Assembly: GCA_937942105.1 (NCBI GenBank)
Contig: CALDFS010000139.1
Location: 1 to 23,894 of the forward strand
DNA length: 23,894 bases
Origin: an uncultured Ruminococcus sp.
GTDB taxonomy: Bacteria; Bacillota; Clostridia; Oscillospirales; Ruminococcaceae
Direction: 5' to 3'
Below are positions 8,001 through 14,115 of this stretch, piece after piece. Made by a program: the position numbers and the translations under genes. The notes beneath the pieces are model-generated. The model had not been told where the DNA came from and did not search any database. It saw only the letters and a list, made by a program, of their open reading frames with translations. Positions within the stretch are counted from its first letter, which is position 1; every line of letters starts with the position of its first letter.

Positions 8001-8880
8001 AACCCTCCCCGATTTTGAGTCCACCCAGAAGCAGGCGGTGGTTGTAAACCTGACTAATGCCGGCGATCAGGCGGTTGATTACAGCATAAGCACAAGCGAT
8101 GATTTCATTATCATAGCTGGCGATATGAGCGGCTCCTACCTTGTTTCCAAGAGCTTTACCGTCAAGGTCGACTGGTCTAAGGTATCGGCGGACAAGAGCG
8201 GCAAGATAACCGTTACCGGCGGCGACAGAACGGTTGATATCGCGGTTAATGCCAAGGCTATAGATACCTCAAAGGCAAAGCTTTCAAAGACCCACTTCAT
8301 GTCGGACGGCATAATATCCATCAAGGCGGACGATTACGCCGACAAGGGAGCTAAAAACGGCATAAGCTGGACGGTGCTTGAAGGCTACGGAAAATCTCAG
8401 GCTTCTGTAAAGATGCTTGAAACCCACACAAAGGCGTTCAAGGCGGGTGAAGGTCCTTGGATAGAGTATAACTTCTATATTCCCGAGGATGGGGACTATA
8501 AGCTTACGGTTTACGCCGGTCAGGGCAACAACGTCTCGTTTGACGAGGGAACTCACCTCAACGCAGGGATCCAGCTTGACGGCGGGGATATAAGCGTGCT
8601 CAACATTCAGGGCGAGGGCTATGTTTCCGGCGTAAGCGGCGGATGGTACGCAACCATCGAGCAGGGCGGAAGAAGATGCGAAACCGCTTTGACCTTAACA
8701 AAGGGCGAGCATACATTGAGAATCTGGGGCATGGATCAGAACTTGGTTTTGCAGAAGTTTGTTATCATGTCGGCAGAGGAAAACCTGAAGCCTTCGCTTA
8801 TCGGACCTGAGCCGACCTATAATACATCGATGGGAGAGGTCGAGCAGAAGCAGGCGGTTGGGCTTATTGTAAACGATTAA
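5053..8880 (+). CDS. glycoside hydrolase family 115 (xylan alpha-1,2-glucuronidase), membrane-tethered
   Basis: 1275-residue exported enzyme expected to remove (4-O-methyl-)glucuronic acid side chains from glucuronoxylan. Order: signal peptide (1-24, ending AFAA); a small beta-rich domain (25-100); a hydrophobic segment (108-129); a basic KGKKGK loop; a second hydrophobic segment (136-158) ending in a signal-peptidase-like VNAA; then the GH115 body. GH115 hallmarks: NFRGFFMNDENP (357-368), FGGLNYMFYDEIFKLILRLKGN (split here as FGGLNYMFY and ILRLKGNYMWPAMW, 378-406), GASHHEPM (487-494), LYYHFDYVGSP, and DAWIVNVGDLRPMELP. After about residue 955 come an Ig-like beta domain and a GH115 C-terminal/carbohydrate-binding domain (GPWIEYNFYIPEDGDY, then HTLRIWG). 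Catalytic residues were not mapped one by one. Family confidence is high; the double membrane segment before the catalytic body is unusual. Confidence 0.9.
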   Translation: MKKLLSALLIVLMTAAMALPAFAAEYDGLDLRLVSDKESYSSEDEIVLTLSAQNDTRLDIKDITLRHIAPEGYEAPQDSEISGYLASGNRLSVKAVYGGKGSGAGGNILMIIGIAAAVVIVAVIAIIIAKGKKGKNAAAMAVCMALLASVVSSTGIVNAAENTQTQELSCNVSVNGKDVVFKAEVTYMKPLDNSAKVTLANSAGAAPVYINAESSAYDGLSLIAEAYADDIEALCGVRPEIAQTEPTSGTYVIAGVVDDELISSMNLDWQISPSNGDFKSEQWERYEIKVIEDGAKTKIVIAGSDKRGAIYGLFHITQDIFGVSPWIWWADIKPEHKNELVCSAAELETVSKRPSVNFRGFFMNDENPCLNGFADSHFGGLNYMFYDEIFKLILRLKGNYMWPAMWSNNFSNDGMEGVKGEFAELEKQYHYKLGGLMYVDQPGNEGAANNIPNTNINAEPDKVLGPGEYPMTLANAVLADRYGVVVGASHHEPMARSGGEWGGLQGYWGSTTTYTDPEIKSADGQKVWNYLLNPNNLESFWSDAIYRNGSFDNLFTIGMRGENDSALIDDTGRTLTTEENIDLLKAVLRTQDKILKNHGLGDTPSLIAVYKEVENCWYGGSRNDPDAAKGKGLRDDPEVTELLGADTNRIVMLCEDNNGYLRTMPELDEKDKFNWGLYYHFDYVGSPKTSMWINTMPLQRTWENLTTAYEYGVDDAWIVNVGDLRPMELPLSYFMDLAYNFEKYGTSNPNNVDEYTEKWVKEQFAAEPAITEEDVKTITSLLYDYTWLNGNCKPETLKESGDTSYSILHYNDAASRLALIESIIERADGILDKLDESSPAYTPYYQLVYYPAVASANVVRIQIMYGINNLYAQRRSTLANKYYDLVNEYLKYDEELTAKYMTLGEELNGLNKWYGMIITSPDYCKKYNDPVLGNVTAQAHMNYSSWNGASAIKIEPQKVEPEQGAQMIVDIPTEKRAYKAGTATLPDFESTQKQAVVVNLTNAGDQAVDYSISTSDDFIIIAGDMSGSYLVSKSFTVKVDWSKVSADKSGKITVTGGDRTVDIAVNAKAIDTSKAKLSKTHFMSDGIISIKADDYADKGAKNGISWTVLEGYGKSQASVKMLETHTKAFKAGEGPWIEYNFYIPEDGDYKLTVYAGQGNNVSFDEGTHLNAGIQLDGGDISVLNIQGEGYVSGVSGGWYATIEQGGRRCETALTLTKGEHTLRIWGMDQNLVLQKFVIMSAEENLKPSLIGPEPTYNTSMGEVEQKQAVGLIVND

Positions 8881-8886
8881 TTTAAT
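8858..8886 (+). promoter_or_regulatory. possible promoter of the yjdF leader
   Basis: TTGGGC (8858-8863), 17-base spacer, TTTAAT (8881-8886), overlapping the last codons of the GH115 gene. It would start transcription near 8893, where the structured leader begins. The match is weak, and I see no terminator between the GH115 gene and the leader, so read-through is an alternative. Confidence 0.3.
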
Positions 8887-8892
8887 AATGCA

Positions 8893-9060
8893 AAGATAAA
8901 AACGCAATACGCATTAATTCGTGCGTTAGAGCCGGTAGGTAGCCCGGCCGTCATAGTCTGCTGATTTCAGGCAACAATCAGACTGAAATCAGTATCAGCT
9001 ATGGTAAGTAACCTGCCCCTCCGGGTTGTCCGTTCTTTGCCCATGGTCTTTTAAGGAGGG
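8893..9060 (+). promoter_or_regulatory. yjdF riboswitch
   Basis: Structured leader directly before a yjdF (DUF2992) gene, the standard location of the yjdF RNA, which is reported to bind azaaromatic compounds. Visible helices: ACGCA/TGCGT (8909-8913 with 8922-8926); GCCGG/CCGGC (8931-8935 with 8944-8948) around a GGTAGC-type loop; CATAG/CTATG (8952-8956 with 8999-9003), which encloses a perfect 10-bp helix CTGATTTCAG/CTGAAATCAG (8961-8970 with 8983-8992). CCCTCC (9017-9022) is the exact complement of the ribosome binding site GGAGGG (9055-9060), which points to translational control by site sequestration. Assignment rests on gene context plus helices, not on a covariance model score. Confidence 0.85.
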
Positions 9061-9065
9061 ATTTT

Positions 9066-9482
9066 ATGGGCGAGGTAGTTGGCAAGCTGACAGTGTTTTT
9101 TGAAGCTCCGTTCTGGGTTGGAGTATTTGAACGCATTGAGGACGGTAGACTTTCGGTGTCAAAGGTGGTATTCGGTGCAGAGCCTAAGGATTACGAGGTA
9201 TATGAATACATCGGGAAACACTATAACAGCTTGCGGTTCAGCCCGGCTGTGAACACTGTTGTAAAGGAATACAAAAAGAATCCGAAAAGGATGCAGCGTG
9301 CTATAAAGAAGCAGACTCAGGAAGTTGGTATAGGCACAAAATCGCAGCAGGCATTGAAATTACAGCAGGAGCAGAACAAACAGGAGCGTAAGATAAAGAG
9401 CAAAGAACAAAAAGAGGCTGAACAAAAGCGAATGTTTGAGCTGAAACAGCAAAAAAAGAGAGAAAAGCACAAGGGGCATTAG
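9066..9482 (+). CDS. yjdF: YjdF family protein (DUF2992)
   Basis: 138-residue cytoplasmic protein. The first ~75 residues form the compact YjdF domain (GKLTVFFEAPFWVGVFER near 6-23, then VVFGAEPKDYEVYEYI near 34-49, and a conserved FSPAV). The remainder is a Lys/Gln/Glu-rich helical tail (KEQKEAEQKRMFELKQQ) expected to be a coiled coil or RNA/DNA-contacting extension. Molecular function is unknown; genes of this family are typically controlled by the yjdF riboswitch and are thought to help deal with toxic heteroaromatic compounds. The strong AAGGAGGG site (9053-9060) is complementary to a part of the leader. The last codons of the gene form the left arm of its own terminator. Confidence 0.88.
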   Translation: MGEVVGKLTVFFEAPFWVGVFERIEDGRLSVSKVVFGAEPKDYEVYEYIGKHYNSLRFSPAVNTVVKEYKKNPKRMQRAIKKQTQEVGIGTKSQQALKLQQEQNKQERKIKSKEQKEAEQKRMFELKQQKKREKHKGH

Positions 9483-9505
9483 CGCCCTTTGTGCTTGACT
9501 TTTTC
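9465..9505 (+). terminator. terminator overlapping the yjdF stop codon
   Basis: AAGCACAAGGGGC (9465-9477) pairs with GCCCTTTGTGCTT (9484-9496; one G-U pair); the loop holds the TAG stop codon. Five T residues follow after GAC (9501-9505 region). The coding sequence itself thus supplies half of the hairpin. Confidence 0.75.
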
Positions 9506-9523
9506 ACACAAAGCCGCTATAAT
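9495..9523 (+). promoter_or_regulatory. promoter of the amidohydrolase gene, nested in the yjdF terminator
   Basis: TTGACT (9495-9500), 17-base spacer, TATAAT (9518-9523). The -35 box starts within the last two bases of the terminator stem, so termination of one gene and initiation of the next share DNA. Confidence 0.75.
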
Positions 9524-9568
9524 ATGACTGCTTGATTACCGACATTCATGAAAGGACCTGCAATATAA

Positions 9569-10369
9569 ATGCGAAAAATAGTAGACTGCCACTGCCATGT
9601 TTATCCCGATAAAATCGCCGCAAAGGCTTCCCAGAGCATAGGCAAATTTTATTCCGCTCCCATGCGATACGACGGCAGAGTGGAAACGGTTAAGGAGCTT
9701 ATAAAAAGCTCCGGGCTTACAAAATGCATAATCTTCTCGGTGGCGACAAAGCCCTCGCAGACGCACTCTATAAACGAATTTATAGCCGCAACCGTCGCCG
9801 ATAATCCTGATATTTTCACCGGGCTTGGCACTGTTCACCCCGACAGCGAGGATATCAAGGGGGATATTGAGCACCTTGTATCGCTCGGGCTTAAGGGGGT
9901 AAAGCTCCACGCGGATATACAACAGTTCAAGACGGACGATTACCGCTGTTTGAAGATATACGACATCTGCGAAGAAAAGGGCTTGCCGGTGCTTATGCAC
10001 TGCGGCGATAACCGGTTTGATTTTTCAAATCCCAACCGCATAAAGCCGATTCTGGATATCTATAAGAATTTAACCGTCATCGGCGCACATCTGGGCGGAT
10101 ATACCGTTTGGGAGGATGCGCGGCGGGAGCTGTGCGGATATGATAATTTCTACGTTGATTGCTCTTCGAGCCTGTTTGCTTTCTCGCCCGAGGAGGGCAG
10201 GGCACTGATAGAAGCCTACGGCGCGGATAAAGTGCTTTTCGGCACAGATTTTCCGATGTGGGACCCCACCGAGGAGCTTTCAAGGCTTTACGCTCTGGGC
10301 CTTAGCGAGGACGAGCTGGATAAGATACTATATAAAAACGCCAACCGGATTTTTGATTTGGGTCTATAG
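9569..10369 (+). CDS. metal-dependent amidohydrolase (Amidohydro_2 / TIM-barrel)
   Basis: 266-residue cytoplasmic TIM-barrel hydrolase or decarboxylase of the amidohydrolase-2 family. Metal-site residues are all visible: His8 and His10 in DCHCH after strand 1, KGVKLH (Lys112, His114), His144 in LMHCG, His174 in GAHLGG, and Asp227 in FGTDFPM. The family includes 2-amino-3-carboxymuconate semialdehyde decarboxylase-like enzymes and many uncharacterised hydrolases; the substrate cannot be read from sequence. An AAAGGA site precedes the ATG. It is monocistronic by layout: its own promoter lies upstream and the T-box promoter follows. Confidence 0.8.
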   Translation: MRKIVDCHCHVYPDKIAAKASQSIGKFYSAPMRYDGRVETVKELIKSSGLTKCIIFSVATKPSQTHSINEFIAATVADNPDIFTGLGTVHPDSEDIKGDIEHLVSLGLKGVKLHADIQQFKTDDYRCLKIYDICEEKGLPVLMHCGDNRFDFSNPNRIKPILDIYKNLTVIGAHLGGYTVWEDARRELCGYDNFYVDCSSSLFAFSPEEGRALIEAYGADKVLFGTDFPMWDPTEELSRLYALGLSEDELDKILYKNANRIFDLGL

Positions 10370-10375
10370 GCAATA

Positions 10376-10429
10376 TCAACAGGATTATGGGTCGAGTTAG
10401 CGAAAAATTTATCATAAATATCCTGTTGA
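10376..10429. promoter_or_regulatory. 10-bp inverted repeat around the T-box promoter -35 region
   Basis: TCAACAGGAT (10376-10385) and its exact reverse complement ATCCTGTTGA (10420-10429). The centres are 44 bp apart, about four helical turns. The right arm covers the first four bases of the -35 box. The loop is too long and no T-run follows, so a terminator is unlikely; an operator for a dimeric or looping DNA-binding protein is possible. Confidence 0.4.
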
Positions 10430-10454
10430 CTTCGCAGATTTAAAGTGATATAAT
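10426..10454 (+). promoter_or_regulatory. promoter of the T-box leader
   Basis: TTGACT (10426-10431), 17-base spacer, TATAAT (10449-10454). Predicted transcription start is near 10461, a few bases before the conserved start of T-box stem I. Confidence 0.8.
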
Positions 10455-10460
10455 CTATTC

Positions 10461-10764
10461 AATAAATGCGATGACGAAGACGGAAATTCCATTTTGAGAT
10501 CTTTCAGCGAGCCGGGCATGGTGTAAGCCGGCAGATATCGGGATGCTCCCATCACTTCCGAGCAGAAGGTCCGATAGCTTTTATAAAGCGGGTAGGCGCC
10601 TTACGTGATGCTGCGTTAATGTAAAGGGCTTGTCAGAGCCTGAAAGCGGCTGAATATCATGTTATCCCATATGGGGTGGCAAAGGTTCGGCAATTTGAGT
10701 GGTACCGCGGGTTGAAATTACTGAAATTTCGCTCGTCTCAAAGAAATTTGAGGCGGGCTTTTTT
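10461..10764 (+). promoter_or_regulatory. T-box riboswitch, probable isoleucine specifier (AUC)
   Basis: A ~300-base leader with T-box landmarks in order. GATGACGAAGACGGAA opens stem I; CAGCGAGCCGGGCATGGTGTAAGCCGGC is read as the stem I distal part with AG bulge (10505-10532). CGGAA (10481-10485) pairs with TTCCG (10556-10560) at the base of the specifier loop. The stem III region has GCGTTAATG. The T-box proper lies at 10696-10711 with TGGTACCGCGG. TGGT (10700-10703) can pair with the ACCA end of a tRNA with discriminator A. Just before ACTTCCGAGC sits ATC (10551-10553), in the usual specifier position, pointing to tRNA-Ile. The terminator follows. ATG and CTC in the same loop are less likely alternatives. 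The T-box call is very strong; the specifier is inferred. Confidence 0.93.
10731..10764 (+). terminator. T-box regulated intrinsic terminator
   Basis: GCTCGTCTCAAA (10731-10742) pairs with TTTGAGGCGGGC (10747-10758; two G-U pairs) around GAAA, followed by six T. It forms when the T-box does not bind uncharged tRNA and stops transcription before the ATG at 10796. Confidence 0.9.
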
Positions 10765-10795
10765 GTCGCCTCATAAGCTGAAAGGAGAAAATATA

Positions 10796-13066
10796 ATGAC
10801 CGAAAATTCACAGACAAGACTGCTCGATATCGCCGCGCGTATAAAGGAAATGCGCGAGATAATGGGCTGGAGCACCAAGGAAACCGCTGATAAGACCGAG
10901 GTAAGCGAAGCGGAATACATAACCTACGAGGCAGGAGAAGCAGACCTTCCGTTTACCTTTATCCATAAGTGCGCATTAGCTTTTGATATCGACCTTACCG
11001 ACCTGTTGGAGGGCAACAACGCCGCCCGCCTTACATCCTACACGGTTACAAGAAAGGGAATGGGTCAGAAAACAGCCAAGGAGCAGGGAATAGATATTTC
11101 CAACCTTGCGCCCATGTTCCGCAACAAGATTGCCGAGCCATATTGGGTTAAATACGAATATTCCGCGGCTCAGCAGAATCAGCCTATCCATCTGACCAAC
11201 CACAGCGGTCAGGAATTCGACCTCGTTATCGAGGGAAGCCTGAAGGTTCAGGTAGGCTCGCATATAGAGGTTCTTCACGAGGGGGACAGCATTTACTACA
11301 ATTCCTCTACCCCTCATGGCATGATAGCTGTTGACGGAGCAGACTGCACCTTCTTAGCGGTAGTTCTTCCCGGTGAGGATGTGAAGGAGGAAACCGTTCG
11401 GCAGAACGTTATTCAGGCGGGCAAGTCTGAAAAGCTCATCTGCGAGCAGAAGTTTGTGGACTGCATTGAAGATGAATATGGCAGATTGAAGGATATTAAG
11501 TTCAAGAACCTTGAAACCTTCAACTTCGGCTTTGATATCGTGGATGAAATCGCGAATAAATACCCCGATAAGCTTGCAATGCTGCACGTTGACAAGCACC
11601 ATGTTGAAAGGAGCTTCACCTTTAAGGATATGAAACGCGCTTCAAATCAGACGGCTAACTATTTCAAGTCGCTGGGCATAAAGAAGGGCGATAGGGTAAT
11701 GCTTGTTCTTAAACGGCATTATCAGTTCTGGTACTGCATGGTTGCGCTTCACAAGCTGGGAGCTATAGCTATACCCGCTACCAATCAGCTTAAGGAACAC
11801 GACTTCAGCTACCGCTACAACGCGGCGGGGGTATCGGCTATCGTCTGCACTGCCGACGGCGACACTGCGGATATTGCAATGCGCGCTGCCAAGGACTGCC
11901 CCAGCGTTAAGACCTTTATAATGGTAAACGGTGCGCGCGAGGGCTGGCATGATTTCAACAACGAATACTGCCTGTTCACCGGCAGGTTCGACAGACCTGA
12001 GGATTGCTCCTGCGGGGATGATACCGCGCTGATGTTCTTCACCTCGGGCACCACCGGCAACCCGAAGATGGCGGCTCACAAGCACACCTATGGTTTGGGT
12101 CATTTTGTAACCGCGAAGTACTGGCACTGCTGCCAGAGGGACGGACTTCACCTTACCATTTCTGACACAGGCTGGGGCAAATCGCTTTGGGGCAAGCTCT
12201 ACGGTCAGTGGATGTGCGAGGGCGCGGTGTTCGTATATGACTTTGATAAGTTCGACGCCAACGACATCCTGCCGATGTTTGCTAAATACCAGATAACCAC
12301 CTTCTGCGCACCCCCGACAATGCTTAGAATGATGATAAAGGAGGACCTTTCAAGGTTCGACCTTTCTTCAATAAAGCATATGACCACCGCCGGAGAGGCG
12401 CTTAACCCGGAAGTCTCTAAGAAATTCAAGGAATACACCGGTCTTGAGATAATGGAGGGCTTCGGTCAGACCGAGACTACGCTTATCATCGGCAACCTGT
12501 TCGGAACGGTGCCAAAGCTTGGCTCCATGGGTAAGCCAAGCCCGCAGTTCGACGTTGATATCGTCGACCCGGACGGCAATTCATGTGCCGCCGGTGAGGT
12601 AGGCGAAATCGTTATCAGAACCGATAAAAACCTGCCCTGCGGACTTTATAAGGGATATTATCAGGACCCCGAAAAGACCGAGGATGTTTGGCACGATGGC
12701 ATGTATCACACCTGCGACACTGCATGGCGTGATGAAGACGGTTACTTCTTCTACGTTTCCAGAATCGATGATGTTATCAAGTCCTCGGGCTACCGCATAG
12801 GTCCGTTCGAGATCGAAAGCGTTCTTATGGAGCTTCCGTATGTTTTGGAGTGCGGAGTTTCCGGCGCGCCCGACGAAATAAGGGGTCAGGTCGTAAAGGC
12901 AAGCATAGTTCTTACAAAGGGAGCAGTTCCTTCGGATGAGCTTAAAAAGGAAATTCAGCAGTATGTTAAGAGCCATACCGCACCCTATAAGTATCCCAGA
13001 ATAATTGAGTTCAAGGATGAGCTTCCCAAGACCATAAGCGGCAAAATTCAGCGCAACAAGCTCTGA
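10796..13066 (+). CDS. HTH(XRE)-cupin-acyl-CoA synthetase fusion protein
   Basis: 756 residues from the ATG at 10796, which has AAAGGAG 7 bases upstream; an in-frame open stretch back to 10676 is T-box leader, not coding. Domains: XRE-type helix-turn-helix (about 10-72), cupin (about 118-195; GEFDLVIEG-like strand and the STPHGM histidine near 174), then an AMP-binding acyl-CoA synthetase (245-756). Synthetase motifs: FTSGTTGNPK (415-424), DTGWGKSLWGK near 457, TTAGEALNPE near 530, GFGQTETT (555-562), and the C-terminal SGKIQRNKL with catalytic Lys750. The enzyme half resembles medium/branched-chain acyl-CoA synthetases and should form acyl-CoA from a short acid, ATP and CoA. T-box control and the downstream VOR and IlvE genes suggest branched-chain acids. 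Whether the HTH binds DNA is unknown. Confidence 0.88.
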   Translation: MTENSQTRLLDIAARIKEMREIMGWSTKETADKTEVSEAEYITYEAGEADLPFTFIHKCALAFDIDLTDLLEGNNAARLTSYTVTRKGMGQKTAKEQGIDISNLAPMFRNKIAEPYWVKYEYSAAQQNQPIHLTNHSGQEFDLVIEGSLKVQVGSHIEVLHEGDSIYYNSSTPHGMIAVDGADCTFLAVVLPGEDVKEETVRQNVIQAGKSEKLICEQKFVDCIEDEYGRLKDIKFKNLETFNFGFDIVDEIANKYPDKLAMLHVDKHHVERSFTFKDMKRASNQTANYFKSLGIKKGDRVMLVLKRHYQFWYCMVALHKLGAIAIPATNQLKEHDFSYRYNAAGVSAIVCTADGDTADIAMRAAKDCPSVKTFIMVNGAREGWHDFNNEYCLFTGRFDRPEDCSCGDDTALMFFTSGTTGNPKMAAHKHTYGLGHFVTAKYWHCCQRDGLHLTISDTGWGKSLWGKLYGQWMCEGAVFVYDFDKFDANDILPMFAKYQITTFCAPPTMLRMMIKEDLSRFDLSSIKHMTTAGEALNPEVSKKFKEYTGLEIMEGFGQTETTLIIGNLFGTVPKLGSMGKPSPQFDVDIVDPDGNSCAAGEVGEIVIRTDKNLPCGLYKGYYQDPEKTEDVWHDGMYHTCDTAWRDEDGYFFYVSRIDDVIKSSGYRIGPFEIESVLMELPYVLECGVSGAPDEIRGQVVKASIVLTKGAVPSDELKKEIQQYVKSHTAPYKYPRIIEFKDELPKTISGKIQRNKL

Positions 13067-13083
13067 TTTATAGCAATATCCTG

Positions 13084-13123
13084 CAAAATCGCGGTATTTT
13101 AGCTTCAAAGCCCCGCGATTTTG
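13084..13123 (+). other. stem-loop after the synthetase gene, weak terminator
   Basis: CAAAATCGCGG (13084-13094) pairs perfectly with CCGCGATTTTG (13113-13123) around an 18-base loop. There is no T-run after it, so termination may be partial and read-through into the next operon is possible. Confidence 0.5.
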
Positions 13124-13136
13124 TGTAGTTATACAG

Positions 13137-13165
13137 TTGATTTTATCACGTAAAAGAGTTAAAAT
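13137..13165 (+). promoter_or_regulatory. possible promoter of the VOR operon
   Basis: TTGATT (13137-13142), 17-base spacer, TAAAAT (13160-13165). It would give the ATPase-VOR-ilvE genes T-box-independent basal expression. Confidence 0.55.
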
Positions 13166-13209
13166 AGATATATGCAATTTAAAGCGCAGAAACGGAAAGG
13201 GGCGGCGGC

Positions 13210-13875
13210 ATGATAAGAACAAAAAGGGTAACACTGCTTGCCGGTCATTACGGCAGCGGAAAGACCAATATTGCGGTGAATTATGCCGAGTATCTGAAAA
13301 AGCTTGGATATGACGTCGTTATAGCCGACCTTGATATTGTTAATCCCTATTTTCGCACTAAGGACAGCTCCGGGCGGCTTGAAAATTCGGGGATAAGAAT
13401 AATTTCGCCGGAATACGCCAATTCCAATGTTGACCTTCCAGCCCTGCCGAGCGAGCTTTACGGAGTGGTGGAAAACCGCTCCGCCCACGCAGTTTTGGAT
13501 ATAGGAGGGGATGACAGGGGAGCATACGCTTTAGGCAGATTCACCCCCTACATCTTGGAAGAAAACGATTACGAGATGGTGTTCGTTGCAAACTTCTGCC
13601 GCCCGCTCACACAAAATCCCGAAGAAGCTTTAGAGGTAATGCGGGAGATTGAGGCTGCGGGGGGAATAGGGTTCACTGCAATAGTCAACAACACTAATCT
13701 GGGAAGAGAAACCACCCCCGAGGTAGTTTATAATAGCATGGCAAAGACAAAACGGCTTTCCGAGCTTTCGGGGCTTCCGGTGCTTTTCACCTCGGCGGAG
13801 GATGAAATCGCGGCGGAGCTTGATATTCCCGATGTCTTCCCGCTGAAATTACAGAAAAGGTATTACGATATTTAA
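13210..13875 (+). CDS. MinD/ParA-like P-loop ATPase of the VOR operon
   Basis: 221-residue SIMIBI-class P-loop protein. Walker A GHYGSGKTN lies at residues 12-20; the second strand VVIADLDIVNPYFRTKD is the usual deviant Walker A' / D-x-D region; VLDIGGDDRG near residue 95-104 is the Walker B/switch II region; IVNNTNLGRET supplies the guanine/adenine-binding N-N-T segment. It lacks membrane helices. The function is unknown. It is the first gene after the possible 13137-13165 promoter and lies only 19 bases before the ferredoxin-like subunit, so a role in assembly, maturation or regulation of the oxidoreductase is a reasonable guess. The start at 13210 has a purine-rich AAAGGGG site. Confidence 0.65.
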   Translation: MIRTKRVTLLAGHYGSGKTNIAVNYAEYLKKLGYDVVIADLDIVNPYFRTKDSSGRLENSGIRIISPEYANSNVDLPALPSELYGVVENRSAHAVLDIGGDDRGAYALGRFTPYILEENDYEMVFVANFCRPLTQNPEEALEVMREIEAAGGIGFTAIVNNTNLGRETTPEVVYNSMAKTKRLSELSGLPVLFTSAEDEIAAELDIPDVFPLKLQKRYYDI

Positions 13876-13894
13876 ATAAAGGAGATAAATCTTA

Positions 13895-14101
13895 ATGGCA
13901 AAGGTAACTTTTAAAGAGGATATCTGCAAGGGCTGCGGCTTATGCGTTGACGCCTGCCCTAAGAAGCTTCTGATTATCGCCAAGGATAAGCTCAATAAAA
14001 AGGGTCACTCCCCGGCGGCAATCACCGATATGTCAAAGTGTATAGGATGCGCTTTCTGCGCGACCATGTGTCCCGACTGCGTTATAACCGTTGAAAAGTA
14101 A
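13895..14101 (+). CDS. vorD: 2-oxoacid:ferredoxin oxidoreductase, delta (2x[4Fe-4S]) subunit
   Basis: 68-residue ferredoxin-type subunit with two classic clusters: Cys11-x2-Cys14-x2-Cys17-x3-Cys21-Pro and Cys49-x2-Cys52-x2-Cys55-x3-Cys59-Pro, separated by a Lys-rich loop. It carries electrons between the TPP site of the catalytic subunits and external ferredoxin. It has a good AAAGGAG site, sits 14 bases before the alpha subunit and completes the four-subunit set. The symbol follows the neighbours (VorBAC); KorD-type assignment cannot be excluded. Confidence 0.88.
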   Translation: MAKVTFKEDICKGCGLCVDACPKKLLIIAKDKLNKKGHSPAAITDMSKCIGCAFCATMCPDCVITVEK

Positions 14102-14115
14102 AGGAGCTTTAAGTT

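Noticed and set aside
10676..10795. N-terminal extension of the synthetase ORF
   Set aside because: This stretch is the T-box antiterminator/terminator region; the ATG at 10796 has a proper ribosome binding site and starts right before the HTH domain.
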